From: Siphonodentalium dalli
Lineage: Eukaryota > Mollusca > Scaphopoda > Gadilida > Siphonodentaliidae
NCBI GenBank assembly: GCA_032622095.1
Contig: CP136061.1
Location: 60,099,301 to 60,163,300, forward strand
Reading direction: 5' to 3'
Length of the DNA: 64,000 nucleotides
This document shows positions 1 to 11,379 of this stretch, one piece after another. Position 1 is the first letter of the stretch. Each line of letters starts with the position of its first letter. The notes below the pieces were generated by a model that saw only the letters and a list, made by a program, of their open reading frames with translations, did not search any database and was not told the origin of the DNA. The position numbers and the translations under genes were made by a program.

Positions 1-507
1 CTTGTCAGATGGATACATGTACCTGTATATTTCATTTTACGTGATTCATAACTTCGAAATTTAAGAACTAATGTTCTAAATTGTAACATATCCAGATTTG
101 TGGAAAACAATTCAGGAAAAATATTAATTCCATATAAGTAATGCGACAGGTATACCCGCATGTGCACATAATATAAAGCTCGAGGAAGCGATGCCCAATT
201 TTATTGCATGATAAATGTTTGCCGTTCATGGACAATGAGATTAGTTATAAACTGATTCGCACCCCTCGACCAATGAAATTGCTTGAATTGCTGAACAATA
301 ATCCTTGTATGAATCTGTATTTCTGCGGACCGAAAATATTAATCTGACCAATGGTGTCATTGGAAAACAATCAACGCTCAGGAATTAAACGCTTGCAAAC
401 TTGGGGTAGGTGTGAAATCACACCGCGAATATATTGTAAGTGATCACGTGGCGTTGGGATTGGATTGTGAACTCGCTCCAGTGTACAGTGATTTCCAAAT
501 GTTTGAC

Positions 508-528
508 GGGGGGGGGGGGGGGGGGGGG
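508..528 (+). repeat. Homopolymeric G tract (21 bases)
   Basis: A run of 21 G downstream of the recombinase gene within the Crypton-like insertion. Such runs can form G-quadruplexes and are also prone to assembly and length errors. Confidence 0.95.
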
Positions 529-667
529 TGGTCAGTAAGTTAGAATCTTCAATATATAGTATTCAAGATGTGATTCGGAATATAGTAGAAGTACAACACA
601 ATAATAATCCACAATGCGTTATTGTACATGTCAATTCACAGATCTTATAAACATCACGCACATTAGT

Positions 668-2032
668 TCATCCACTCAGCTTAACCTGTGTCACTTTACC
701 CTTCCATGTGTACACAAATTCGTCAATGCAGTCCGGAATTTCCACACTCAGTCGTTTGCCGGTTTGACTAACCGTCAAATTATGTCCACCCACACAACAC
801 AAAGATGTCTCCTTCGGAATCAAAAGGGTGGGTTCCTCTGCCTTTACCGAACTTTCGGCAGTAACTTTTGTAGGTGGGGGCGCAAGCGCAGCACTTACTT
901 CTAGCTTTCGCTTCACGCTGACTCGTTTGTAGACGTCCACTGCATTCGAACGATGTCCACTGATCGATTTCACAGTTGTGTCATCAAAACCTTGGTCATA
1001 TAAGGTAGTGACACAAGTAACTTTTCCTGAATGATTTGTGATATTTCTCCCTTCCATACTTATTCCAGAAGAAATAAAAAGAGTTTTCATCATTTTGGAT
1101 AATGTGTTTTTACCAACCGGTTGCTGTCCAAAACGTGGTTTATTGTCCTCTGATAGTTTCACAAGTGGCTTCCTATAGAATGGTCCATTTTCAGGAATCG
1201 AAGATAAATACAATGACATTAACTTTACAAAACATCTGGGGTTTTCTTTCAACTCAAAATGTTCAATCTGTTTTGGTTTCACGCCACGCTGGTTCAAACC
1301 ACCTTGAACATTTTTGGAACTTCGGCCCTGGAACATTATTTTATTCAGTTCAACTTCTGTGTCAAAGACAACTTTGAAATGTGATGAATCTAAATCACGG
1401 TGCTCATCCATAGCTCTCATTCCAAAACACTTGCAGTTATAAAAAAACACTGCATTAAACAGTCCCTGTGCGCTATCCAAGCTAAACGTTCCGGTATCCC
1501 AAAATGCAAGTTCGTCCTTGGGTAAAATGGGATCAGCATGTTTCTGGGACACACCTACACCCTCGGCCGTCAACTTCTTCATTCGACAATCAATCGATTT
1601 TCTAAAGTTTACAAATGTTGTATCAGTCTTTGAAAACATACTTGTCTCCACGTGACCAACGTTCCGCAGTTCCCGCTGAATGCTGGAGGCAATATTCATG
1701 AGGGTAGATGACGGGTAATCACTTCCATCTTTTCTACGAATTTCAGTGATGAATCTTTCTAACCAAAAATCCATAACGGGTAACGGAATTTCAGATGTTA
1801 TTTCCAGAGGCACCAGCGAATTCGCCTCTATCATTGTTGTCTCCAGTGAATTTCTATGCTCAGCCCACTCTCGCCAAACGTTTAATCCCCATGACGTTGA
1901 GTATCTAGTGTTTCGTGGGACACATTGGCGGTAACGGTTTTGGAGTTCATCGTCATCAACTGGTGCCGCAAATCTGCTATTTGCGATGGTCGGACTTCCA
2001 TATGAAGCCATATCAACTGTCGTTAAATCCAA
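668..2032 (-). CDS. Crypton-type tyrosine recombinase (DUF3504 / KCTD1-ZMYM-like family)
   Basis: Intact single-exon frame of 454 residues. Residues about 44-61 resemble the N-terminal part of the DUF3504 family. Residues 199-213 contain the box-A-like arginine region (CFGMRAMDEHRDL), with conserved R206 and R212. A PFYRKPL stretch at about 284-290 and a QPVGKNTLSKMMK stretch at 304-316 are typical of the family. The catalytic C-terminus shows NHSGK (333-337), GHRS (359-362) and a candidate nucleophile Tyr368 in VYKR. The usual H-x-x-R is H334-S-G-K337, so lysine replaces the second arginine and activity is uncertain. The tail after about residue 380 is not recognised. The family derives from Crypton transposons and many animal members are domesticated. 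Start chosen at the first ATG of the open frame; the gene lies entirely within the A-only insertion. Confidence 0.82.
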   Translation of the reverse strand: MDLTTVDMASYGSPTIANSRFAAPVDDDELQNRYRQCVPRNTRYSTSWGLNVWREWAEHRNSLETTMIEANSLVPLEITSEIPLPVMDFWLERFITEIRRKDGSDYPSSTLMNIASSIQRELRNVGHVETSMFSKTDTTFVNFRKSIDCRMKKLTAEGVGVSQKHADPILPKDELAFWDTGTFSLDSAQGLFNAVFFYNCKCFGMRAMDEHRDLDSSHFKVVFDTEVELNKIMFQGRSSKNVQGGLNQRGVKPKQIEHFELKENPRCFVKLMSLYLSSIPENGPFYRKPLVKLSEDNKPRFGQQPVGKNTLSKMMKTLFISSGISMEGRNITNHSGKVTCVTTLYDQGFDDTTVKSISGHRSNAVDVYKRVSVKRKLEVSAALAPPPTKVTAESSVKAEEPTLLIPKETSLCCVGGHNLTVSQTGKRLSVEIPDCIDEFVYTWKGKVTQVKLSG

Positions 2033-2108
2033 ATCGTCCCAATGATTTTCCGCTGCCTTGGTCTATATTCCTTGTACAGACACCCAAGCGGGTAATAACC
2101 TATACTTA

Positions 2109-3139
2109 CTGTTCGCATATCTATCGGTGATGTACATCTTCTATACACCATTTGTCGTCCATATTCTAGAAAACAATAGCACGTCGAAATGAATTTCACC
2201 TACTAAAGTGACATTGGTTACTTATTCAATATTAAACACATTCATTACTCCCTCGCATATATTCGATACAATCGCTTTCAGGTTGATTTACATTGGATAA
2301 AGACTATTGTGGAGATAGTTCCCGACCATACAACCTATAGATGGCATCAAACAGTTGCTATATATTTTTCAAAATTTATGTAAAAAATCGAATTTTCTAA
2401 TTTTCGTAGTCGATTCGGATTCTGACTGGATAAAGACTAAACAGTAGAGTGACCACTTTCTAGCAAAATTGGCGGAATGAGGTATATAAACGACTTTGGA
2501 GGAGTATAGCTACCACAGGATGTATAATATAGCTTGACTAGCTAGGCCGTATACTGGATACACATTCAACCTTTCTGCATTAAATTCTCATTGACTACTA
2601 GTTCCCTTAGGAAATGTTCAGATAATAATATTCAACTGACGGGACTTATTTTCTGAACATTCCCACCAATTATTAGGAACCCATCTGCGTTCGTCGTATC
2701 TGTTTGTCTGTCAATCCTCTGCTTGTAACTCCCGGGCATCTCTTCAGATGACTAATATATAAACAATTCCAAAGCGATTTCTGTATTTGAAGAAGGGAAC
2801 CTGTGCGATCATAATTGACACACAAAAAAAAACTATTATAACATTATAATGCTTGTTTGCTGAAATCTAAGTATATTATTGTATATTGTATAATTATGTG
2901 CAAATGATGATTTTTTTGTATGTGGCAGCAGTGATGGTGATTGGCCCCTATCACGCATTTGCACTTATTACAGATGGTCTATTTCATCTGGGTAACTATA
3001 TTAATCAAACCACAACATGTGTTTATAACACCCGATTTCAAGCCTATACACATACCTTTTTTCTGTGAATAAAACCTGACAACCAGAATATTCAATATAT
3101 TATTTGTCTATAATGGGGCACACTAAATAGAGGATTTTT
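2109..3139. other. Non-coding stretch, nothing recognised
   Basis: AT-rich sequence shared with copy B (33,330-34,341) at near identity. Short open frames such as 2,886-3,068 differ in frame between copies and have no family resemblance. No repeats or RNA genes recognised. Confidence 0.6.
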
Positions 3140-3215
3140 ACAAAACTCGTCCAGTAAATTAGGCCCGATCGAGCCTTTGGCGAGGTCCAGACCTAATTTA
3201 CTGGACGAGTTTTGT
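3140..3215. repeat. Perfect 24-bp inverted repeat (hairpin), copy A
   Basis: Bases 3140-3163 are exactly the reverse complement of 3192-3215, separated by a 28-base spacer. A transcript would form a 24-bp stem. It could be a small relic of a foldback element or a hairpin RNA precursor; no promoter evidence. Confidence 0.9.
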
Positions 3216-3359
3216 AATTCCGCTATAAACTGGGGACGAGTTGTAGATTATATTTATTACTTGATCTAAAACCTCGATAAACCATACTTAAATCAACAAA
3301 TGGGACTTGAAACTAACATTGGCTTCTATAAGGCATGCGATGCCGTTTCACGTAACTAA

Positions 3360-4613
3360 CCCTTGGAATAAACGTCGCACAACCGACGACTCGAATTCAA
3401 TTCGAATTAGACTCGAGTTTAATTCTAAATTCGTCTGTTGAAACAAACGTCGCATTTAATTCAAGACGAATCTAAATGATTTCTTAAAAGAGCACAAAGC
3501 GTTCATGAGCGTTTTGGTCAAAACGGCTAAAATATGAAGTTAATCTGTATAATAAATCAATGGAACGGTTATTGAAATATATGTAAACAATTTATCTATA
3601 CATATCAATTATAAAACGTAAAATTTAGTGAGAAAATGTGGCTTTGACATCCAAGCGACGAAAGACCCTTGTTAATATTTTATTAAGTGGAAATTATTGG
3701 TTTTATATCGCTATTACTTAGGTAGTTGACACATATTTTTTGTCGGACATGATTCTATGGGTGGTATTTTGCTCTGAACTTGTCTGAAAGAAATCAGGTC
3801 CTGTTAATTTTGTTATACGAAGGCGTGGTGCCTTTTCAATTTAATAGCAGGTTGGTGTCAACGCGGGATAACACTATATTGCGTCAGTAGGCCTATCTAA
3901 AACCGCGTCGTAAAAATAAACATGGCGGGCAGGGACATACAGCTAGAGGGTCTCCGTTCTGAGGGGGGGGGTGACTCATAACTTTGCGTAATTAAAATTG
4001 CATCCCGCCTCGGCTGTTCCTTCACATGCCTTGATGATCGCCTATTCTGAATGGATCAGTAGACTTGTGATCATGCACTGGGCGGACCATGGTTCTGCCA
4101 GTATATAGGAAAAATTAGAGATATGAACCTGAAAATCCGATCATAGTTGGGCACGGTGTCAGAAAATTTTGAAATCTGAACATGAAAATCGCAAAATCCT
4201 GGCCTCAAGCTTTCCGAGTGTTGGAAATTTCCAAATTGACTCCCCACTAAGGCTAAGGTTCTAAAATTTCCAACTGATGACCATTTAAGTTCACAATTTT
4301 GAACAAACGTATAGGAAAATAATGTTTTCTTAAACTAATTAGCAGTTTTTGACTGCCCACGGGGGTCACGACGGACCAGCTATATGGACACAAGCTTTCC
4401 AAGTGTTGGAAATTTCCAACCAACATGTAACACCCCAGGAGGTTGGAACATTTCCCACTGATGGCCATTTCAGTAAAAAATTTGACCAAAGTAGGAAAAT
4501 ATGCAAATGTTGGTCTAAAAACAACAAATTCCCCACTAATTAATTAATTTATTTGGAACAAAAATAATTGAATTCGAGTCGTCGGTAGTGCGACGTTTTA
4601 TTTGTTCCGAGGG
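3360..4613. mobile_element. Non-autonomous DNA transposon with about 42-bp terminal inverted repeats (copy A)
   Basis: The left end (3360-3405, with AAACGTCGCAC, ACCGACGACTCGAATTCAAT) is the near-exact inverted match of the right end (4566-4613). A few bases differ near the outer tip. No transposase is visible. The core GACTCGAATTCAAT resembles the inner part of the GGCCCGTTCC elements at 9.7 and 42-46 kb, suggesting related families. The interior contains a decayed piece of another element (about 4100-4530). No convincing target duplication was found. Confidence 0.75.
4100..4530 (-). mobile_element. Decayed fragment of the CAGGGATGTGGC hAT-like family (copy A)
   Basis: Shares, in reverse orientation, the interior of the complete element at 19,712-20,844: repeated palindrome GTTGGAAATTTCCAAC (for example 4405-4420), AAGCTTTCC, a hydrophilic AT-rich stretch and a segment reading GATTTTGCGATTTTC in the other orientation. 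Termini are missing, so it is an old fragment nested in the 3360-4613 element. Confidence 0.65.
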
Positions 4614-5064
4614 TATGCGTTGGGTGTCGCGTAGCCGCTTAAAGAAATAGACCCAGATAAATATTTAATGGCGTAAATTTAATAATTAATAATTAATTAG
4701 TAATTTTTCAAACTCTTCATTCATTAGATTTTGTTGGAAAAATATTGGAAGCCATAGTATTTTGAGAGGTAGCGTACGGAATATAAACATACGGCAAAAC
4801 GAAAGTCAAAGGTCACGTTAACGCAACAATAATGCATTTTTCGTACACCTGGCACTTGCAACGCACGTTACATATCACAATTTATAGAATGGGTTTATTG
4901 AATGAAATAATGGTATAGTGTTATAGTAAGAGTTAGACCATTTTTAAACAGTGTCTGGAACATGGAATAAAACGACTGTATTTCAAGACATCGGCCAGCA
5001 GAATATATAGAAAAAACAAACACGAAGGCGGTTCTACATATTCCACACACGGGCTAAGAATGTC
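4614..5064. other. Non-coding AT-rich stretch, nothing recognised
   Basis: Shared with copy B (37,739-38,189). Contains runs of TTAATAATTAATTA but no gene or element termini that I can recognise. Confidence 0.5.
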
Positions 5065-5160
5065 GGCTGATACGGACCCTGGCTCATACGGACCACCGGC
5101 TGATACGGACCCTGGCTCTTACGGACCCCTGGCTTACACGGACCCTGGCTGATACGGACC
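5065..5160 (+). repeat. Short minisatellite, about 17-bp unit (copy A)
   Basis: About six imperfect units built on GGCTGATACGGACCCT, with variants GGCTCATACGGACC and GGCTTACACGGACCCT. Confidence 0.85.
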
Positions 5161-5195
5161 TCAATTTTATTAATATTTTACTTTATTTAAATAAA

Positions 5196-5429
5196 TTAAA
5201 ATACTGGCAACATACATACTAAAATAAAAAAAATGTGAATATATGAGGCACAACAAAAATGTAACAACGTTCCACCAGACGATTTATTATTTATACTGGG
5301 GCGTACAGCTTGGGGACTTATTTCAACAACCTGCTGGCAGTAATCCTCATTGACGAGTAGTCTGTCCACAAGAACATCAACTTCCCGGTCGCCTCCCTCG
5401 TTTTCCTCTCCTATATATCTCCGACGCAT
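5196..5429 (-). CDS. Possible hypothetical open frame, copy A
   Basis: A 77-residue frame beginning MRRRYIGEENEGGDREVDV, hydrophilic at first and ending in a hydrophobic stretch. The copy-B version (38,321-38,554) keeps the frame with two amino-acid changes, but the surrounding DNA is almost identical too, so this says nothing about selection. No family recognised. It may be an exon fragment or chance. Confidence 0.12.
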   Translation of the reverse strand: MRRRYIGEENEGGDREVDVLVDRLLVNEDYCQQVVEISPQAVRPSINNKSSGGTLLHFCCASYIHIFFILVCMLPVF

Positions 5430-6729
5430 ATTCCCTTCAGAAACCTGATTCAGATCACCACAGGAATTATAAATGAAATTACAAAAATGTCAATTTATAA
5501 TCAAATAGAAATAATACTGGAACATTCAGGTTCAATGCAGCCAATAACCTCCTGAAAAGCCGACTGATATATCCACATGAAGTACAGTTAGAAATTGTGG
5601 AATTAAAAATGAATTATGACAGTCAGGCAAGTTTGGAGTTTGGGATGATACGCGGGGGGATTTGAAAGGGCCGTCGGCACTCTCCTACAACCCACTTTTG
5701 TATGCTGTAATTCCGATGAAGAGCGTTTGTGTAGTTTGCTTTAACAGACAGTCAAGCTTCCCAAGTGTCGGTAACTTCTAACGGGTTCTTGATGGGACGA
5801 GATTCACGTGAAACGATTCTGGTAGATAAGAGATATGGGGACAATGCTTTGCTTCAAATCGAAGGAGAGTCATGTACCAACAACTAAATAACATATAGAT
5901 TTTTAAATTTGTTACCATTTGGGCGTTCCTTGTGACAAAGTTAACACAATCATTCTTGAATATTTAATGCAGACACTTATTTTCTTCGGATAGATAGGAA
6001 ATACCAAAGACAGCTACAATGACCAAATATATCAGGAACACTTAGCCTGATTTTGTATCGATACTGACAGTGTCTGTTTTTTTTCCTTCGATTAGATGGA
6101 TCAGCTTGCAACGACAATCAGTCATGTTTATAAGGTGTAATGTAACACTGTTTAATATTGAATTACACATAAGAGCGTTATACCAAATCCCCCTATAGTG
6201 TCTTCGTTTCTTTTCTTTTGAATTGAATACGCATGCGAACATTTAGGTACTACCAGTTGAATTGCAGTCGGGAAGCACACATTGATCGACACAACATTCA
6301 TTTTGACAATAGAGCGTTACTTTACGTCCCATCCTAGTGACTTCTGAATAATAATGCTTCCATTATAACCTACATCTGAACCATGCAGTATCCAGACGGA
6401 GAATGAAATTTGAGAGAAAAAAATGAAATCTCTCATATTGACTAAACAGTTTAAAAGGGGTCGATAGTCAGTGTGACTATACAGAGCGCTTAGGATTTCA
6501 AGTGGGTTTCGCTGATCTCTTCGTGGTACCTGCCAGTATTTTGGGTTCTGGAACTTCTCTTCCCGATCTCGTGACGTCGTATCGTTTATACCACTATATA
6601 GACATGTCCGACAATCGTCATCATCTTCTCCTCTGGTATTTAAACAATTAAATTGACAATATGATTAGAGAAACCCCAGATCCAGCAGGACCTAAAACTC
6701 ATATGTCTTTTCAACAACAGACTGGGAGA
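5430..6729. other. Non-coding stretch, nothing recognised
   Basis: Shared almost unchanged with copy B (38,555-39,850). No domain, RNA gene or element terminus recognised. Confidence 0.5.
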
Positions 6730-8720
6730 TGTTACAAAAAAACAAAGAAATGTTTTTGGAAACCGTTTCGCAGCCCATAAACATGATTACGTAGCCAGAA
6801 GCATGGCGGCCACCCGGAAATCCTTGCATTTCCATGTGGTGCCACTCGGTGGCCGTCCATAGGACAGTGACGCGACCATATAACCCCTTCCAAATTTTCG
6901 AAAATTGGGCTGAAGTCGTGCACGGAGCTCAACATTGCAATTTGTGTTGCTAAATCGGCTGCGTGGTCAGAACCATGACAGTCACAAGGGAATCCTTGCA
7001 TTTTCGTGCGGTGCCACACAGCGGGCATCTATAGGACAGGGACGCGACCATATAACACCTTCCATATTTTCGAAAATTGGTCTGAAGTTGTGCATTCATG
7101 GGGTGTCAAAATAGCCATTTCTGTTACTAAATCGGCTGCGTAGCCAGATCCATGGCGGCCACCGGGAATCCTTGCATTTTCGTGCGGTGCCACCCAGTGT
7201 GCATCTATAGGACAGGGACGTGACTATATAGCCCCTTCCAAATATTCGAACATTGGTCTGAAGTCGTGCATGGGGTGTCAAAATAGCCCTTTTTGTTACT
7301 AAATCGGATGCGTAGCCAGAACCATGGCGGGAATCTTTGGTTGTGATAAGGAAATCATTATTAATTTTGTTTAACCACATCGGTTTCGAGATCATTTTTC
7401 CTTGCTGAAAATATGATATATGCATATCGTGCATGGGGCTCAAAGTTGGCATATACAGGACAGGGGCGCGACAATATAGCCCCTTCCAAATTTTCTAAAA
7501 TTGAGCTGAAGTCTTGCAATGAGCTAACAATTGCACGTTTTCTTGCTAAATCCCACGCACGACTTCAGCCCAATTTTCGAAAATTTGGAAGGGGCTATAT
7601 TGTCGCCTCCCTGTCCTATGGATGCCCGCTGGGTGGCACCGCACGAAAATGCAAGGATTCCCGGGTGGCCGCCATGGATCTGGCTACGTAGCCGATTTAG
7701 TAACAAAAAGTATTATTTTGACACCCCATGCATTTCAGCCCAAATTTAGAAAATTTGGAAGGGGCTATATGGTCGTGTCCCTGTCATATAGATGTCCGCT
7801 GGGTGGCACCGCAAGAAAATGCAAGGATTCCCGGGTGGCCGCTATGGTTCTGGCTACGCAGCCGATTTAGTAACAAAAAGTGGTTTTGACACCCCATGCA
7901 CGACTTCATACCAATTTTCGAAAATTTGGAAGGGGCTATATGGTCGCGTCCCTGCCCTATAGATGCCCACTGTGTGGCACCGCACGAAAACGCCAAGGAT
8001 ATGGCTACGCAGCCGATTTGGTAACAAAAAGTGCTACTTTGACACTCCCATGCACGACTTCAGCCCAATTTTCGAAATTTGGAAGGGGCTATATGATCGC
8101 TTATCTGTCCTATAGATGCCCACCGAGCGGCACCCCAATAAAATGCAAGGATTCCCGGGTGGCCACCATGGTTCTGGCTATGCAGGCGATTTAATAACAA
8201 AAAGTGTCATTTTGACACCCCATACACGACTTCAGCCCAATTTTAGAAAATTTGGAAAGGGCTATATGTTTGCGTCCTTGTCCCATGGATGCCCGCTGTG
8301 TGGCACCGCACGAAAATGCAAGGATTCTCGGGGCATGTCACAGGCATGTCACAGTTCACAGTATATTTTTCATGTTGTATAGGGAGTTTCTTGTGGTGGA
8401 AATCATGTAAAATTTTAAGCAGTTGCATATTTCCAATGTCTTCAAGCAGCAATAAATTGTGTTTCTTGCATATTTCCTGGGTATTTTTATTTCCATGTGA
8501 CAGTTTTGCAATTGCTTTGTTTTGTATTTTTTAAAGTTTTTGGAGATTTTTGTTCCCTGTCATATAGATGCCCATTGTGTGGCGCCGCGCGAAAATGCAA
8601 GGATTCCCGGGTGGCCGCCATGGTTCTGGTTACATACATGATAAATGAAATTGTGCATGGGGGTGTCAAAATAACACTTTTTGTTATTAAATCTGAGAAT
8701 AGGGAACTGGGAACGGAATT
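6730..8720. repeat. Tandem array of about 170-bp units in inverted arms (copy A)
   Basis: Units contain GCCCCTTCCAAATTTTCGAAA, a segment around GTGCATGGGGTGTCAAAATA, TTACTAAATCGGCTGCGTAGCC and GAATCCTTGCATTTTCGTGC. From about 6,790 to 7,500 they run in one orientation; from about 7,555 to 8,690 they run in the opposite orientation. The array is therefore a large imperfect palindrome centred near 7,520. Spacing between successive units in the right arm is about 145-180 bp. Small open frames on both strands are by-products. Likely a foldback-like or satellite-expanded transposon derivative; termini not defined. Confidence 0.85.
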
Positions 8721-9482
8721 CATGGTGCTACATTATTGGTGCTCATGGGATGACAGGTAAACCATGGTACATGGATTGGACGCATTGGAATACCGTGGTA
8801 CACTGCTTGTCGAGACATGGCGTGAACCAAGGTGTTCCAGACCCGTATAACTCAAATAAGACCTTTCGTCGGGACTTCAGATAAGTAAATCATCGTCCAG
8901 TTCTTTCATTCAAAGTGCATGCATCAGTTTTTAAATAAATGACACGAATAACACAGTAAATTGGATGATTAATTAGATCAATCGAATGTTCAATGAACCT
9001 TGGTATGTTTACACAATTCGATGAAGTATTTGGGTATATGTGTGTAGTGACGTGTATAATAGTACACTATGGTATTGATGACAATGTGATGTACCAATAA
9101 TGCCATACATGTAGCAAACTATGGTATTTAGACAAAGTGAGGGCTATATATTTCTGAATGGCACACAATACATATTATATATTGTATATGACTTTATCAT
9201 TTGAATGAACGTCACGTGGTAAATAATTTCTCAGCGTTGTCTTCTTTTTGACAATTATTTACGCGCTATGTATTTATATTAGCTTTTATATATAGTGGTG
9301 TCGAGAGAAGAATGTTTATTAAGATATTCTACAAACTATCAGGTTCAGAAGAAAGACACCTCGGCAATCGGTATTAGGAAAGGAACTAATCAAGACTTAG
9401 TGACTGGTTTGAATGATTCTGTCGCGATTGTCCCAAATGTGGATAACAAGACTGCATGATTTGTGCGTTGGGTGATCGTTCG
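8721..9482. other. Non-coding stretch, nothing recognised
   Basis: Shared with copy B (41,771-42,558) with few differences. Contains several CCATGG and TATATA motifs but no supported gene. Confidence 0.5.
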
Positions 9483-9504
9483 ATCGCTTCTCGGCCTTTT
9501 GGCT
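9483..9504 (+). other. U2 snRNA 5'-end-like sequence (copy A)
   Basis: These 22 bases, starting ATCGCTTCTCGGCCTTTTGG, are identical as I recall it to the first 22 nucleotides of metazoan U2 snRNA (stem I). Sixteen bases later GATACGTCC (9521-9529) matches a later U2 segment. The branch-point-pairing region GUAGUA and an Sm site (AAUUUUUGG type) are absent, so this is not a functional U2 gene. It may be a U2-derived chimera, a SINE-like head or a degraded pseudogene. Confidence 0.6.
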
Positions 9505-9701
9505 CGAGCCCGTGCTGTGAGATACGTCCCCGACGATGGTCACCCCATCGGACGGGACTTCCACGGTGTGTGTTCGCAGCCTGAGAAGGACGAGTGGTCG
9601 TGACTGACTGACTGACGGACTTCCGCTTCTTGCGGGGACTGACCCCGACAGGCAATTCTCGTAAGGGTGGGTCACCTCTTTCTGGGTGCTCCAGCCGATT
9701 A

Positions 9702-11309
9702 AGGCCCGTTCCAAACGACGGATTTTTGTCGACTCGAATCTAATTGTATTAAATCCGTCGGTGATGCGTCTGCGGTCGATTTTGTTACAGACGGACGCAT
9801 CTTTGTCGCGTCGAATCTAATACATCGGTCGATTTATTTAAAGGTGGATTCCCGGTTACCGTCAAAAATTGGTCACGCGTAGATATAGAGGCCTATATAT
9901 ACCGGTATATGTTATACATATATATACTAAAATACAGTATAAATTATGTATATATATGCGCGACTGCAGGCGAATATGTGTGCTCATGTATATGATGATG
10001 TATATAGTACATGCAGGTATATAATATACTATAATAGGCGCTACAAATAAAAGTTATATCGTGCAACCAATTGCCATCTATATATGTGTATACCATGCAT
10101 GTAAATACCGGTATACAAGAATTATTATAAATCAGAGACTACCACCCCCTACCACTTATAATAAGGATTACCGGAATATATTAATTATTATAAATCATAG
10201 GCTACCACCCTATATCATTTATAGTAAGGAATACCGGTATATATGAATTATTATAATTCATAGGCTACTATCCATACCCCTCATAATAAGTAATACCGGT
10301 TTATATGAATTATTATAAATCTGAGGCTACCACTCTGCCCCTTATAATAAGGAATACCGGAATATATTAATTAATATAAATCATAGGCTACCACCCTATA
10401 TTCTTTATAATAAGGAATACCGTTATCTATGAATATTATAAATCATAGGCTACTATCCCTACCCCTCATAATAAGTAATACCGGTATATATAAAGTATTA
10501 TAAATCATAGGCTACCACTCTGCCCCTTATAATAAGTAATACCGGAATATATGAATTATTATAAATAAGAGGTTACCACCCATATACCCATCATAACAAG
10601 TAATGCCGGTATATATGAACTATTATTAATCAGTGGTACCACCCCTACCCCTTATAATAAGTAATACCGGTATATATTTATTATTATACATCAGAGACTA
10701 CCACCCCTATCCCTTACAATAAGGAATATCGGTCTATATGAATTATTATAAATCAGTTGCTAGTAACTTGCTACAACCCATATCCCTTATACCGGTATAT
10801 ATGAATTATATTTTATAAATCATTGATAATATATCCATTATAAGATGTGAGTCAGTGACATGCCATGTTCGTTGAGAAATCAAACTGCCGTAATAATTAA
10901 CATTTTCACAATGTTACCTAAGCAATTCTTGTAGATATATCTTTCTTTATAAAAAAAAAGAGCGTGCGACAAATGACGTCATGTGGGTATTTCCGCAGAT
11001 AAGGGAAACTCCCTCATTATTATACCATTATCATATCATTATCATAGCATTTGCATTCGTTATTCGGAAACTTTCGGCTCTTCTCGTCACATGTATTAGA
11101 TTCGAGTCGACAAAAATCCGTCGTTTGAAACCAAGACGCATTTCAGACGCACCACCGACGAAGATTCGTCTGAATTGGACGGAGATTCGTCTGTGGTGCG
11201 TCTGACACGGATCTAATTGTTTCAAGCGTCGCATTTTAGACGCATTTAATACAATTGTGGGTCTGGTATTAGATTCGAGTCCACAAAAATCCGTCGTTTG
11301 GAACGGGCC
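9702..11309. mobile_element. Harbinger-like MITE with about 42-bp TIRs and TTA duplication (copy A)
   Basis: Left end GGCCCGTTCCAAACGACGGA continues through TTTTTGTCGACTCGAATCTAAT; the right end (about 11,268-11,309) is its inverted match. Flanks are TTA on both sides (9699-9701 and 11310-11312), with one extra A at the left junction. A 3-bp TTA duplication suits PIF/Harbinger elements. There is no transposase; the interior is mostly a roughly 65-bp tandem repeat. The element sits just downstream of the U2-like sequence. Confidence 0.82.
10080..10830 (+). repeat. About 65-bp tandem repeat inside the MITE (copy A)
   Basis: Units carry ATACCGGTATATATGAATTA, TTATAAATCATAGGCTACCA and CCCCTTATAATAAGGAATACC. 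Roughly eleven imperfect units. Confidence 0.85.
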
Positions 11310-11379
11310 TTAGAGTGGTCCGCAATAGCCCCGGGCCAACAAACAAAAAAGATTTGTGCGTCGTGGGTCTGCGTTCGCA

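Larger units (their letters stand above)
248..2108 (-). mobile_element. Crypton-like tyrosine-recombinase insertion (copy A only)
   Basis: Copy B runs directly from sequence matching 237-247 to sequence matching 2109 onward (about 33,310-33,345), so this 1.86-kb segment is an insertion in A or a clean loss from B. It holds one intact recombinase-type gene. I see no terminal inverted repeats and no long target duplication, only the trinucleotide TTA at both edges (245-247 and 2106-2108). Absence of inverted repeats fits Cryptons, which insert by tyrosine recombination. A 21-G run lies inside. No poly-A tail at the edge argues against a retrocopy. Confidence 0.75.

Noticed and set aside
7096-8382. 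Many open frames of 60-105 residues with repeated motifs such as FRKFGRGYMVASLSYRCPLG
   Set aside because: They are translations of the 170-bp repeat on both strands, with no family resemblance.
9483-9700. Functional U2 snRNA gene
   Set aside because: Only the first 22 bases and one short later piece match; the branch-point-pairing sequence and Sm site are absent.
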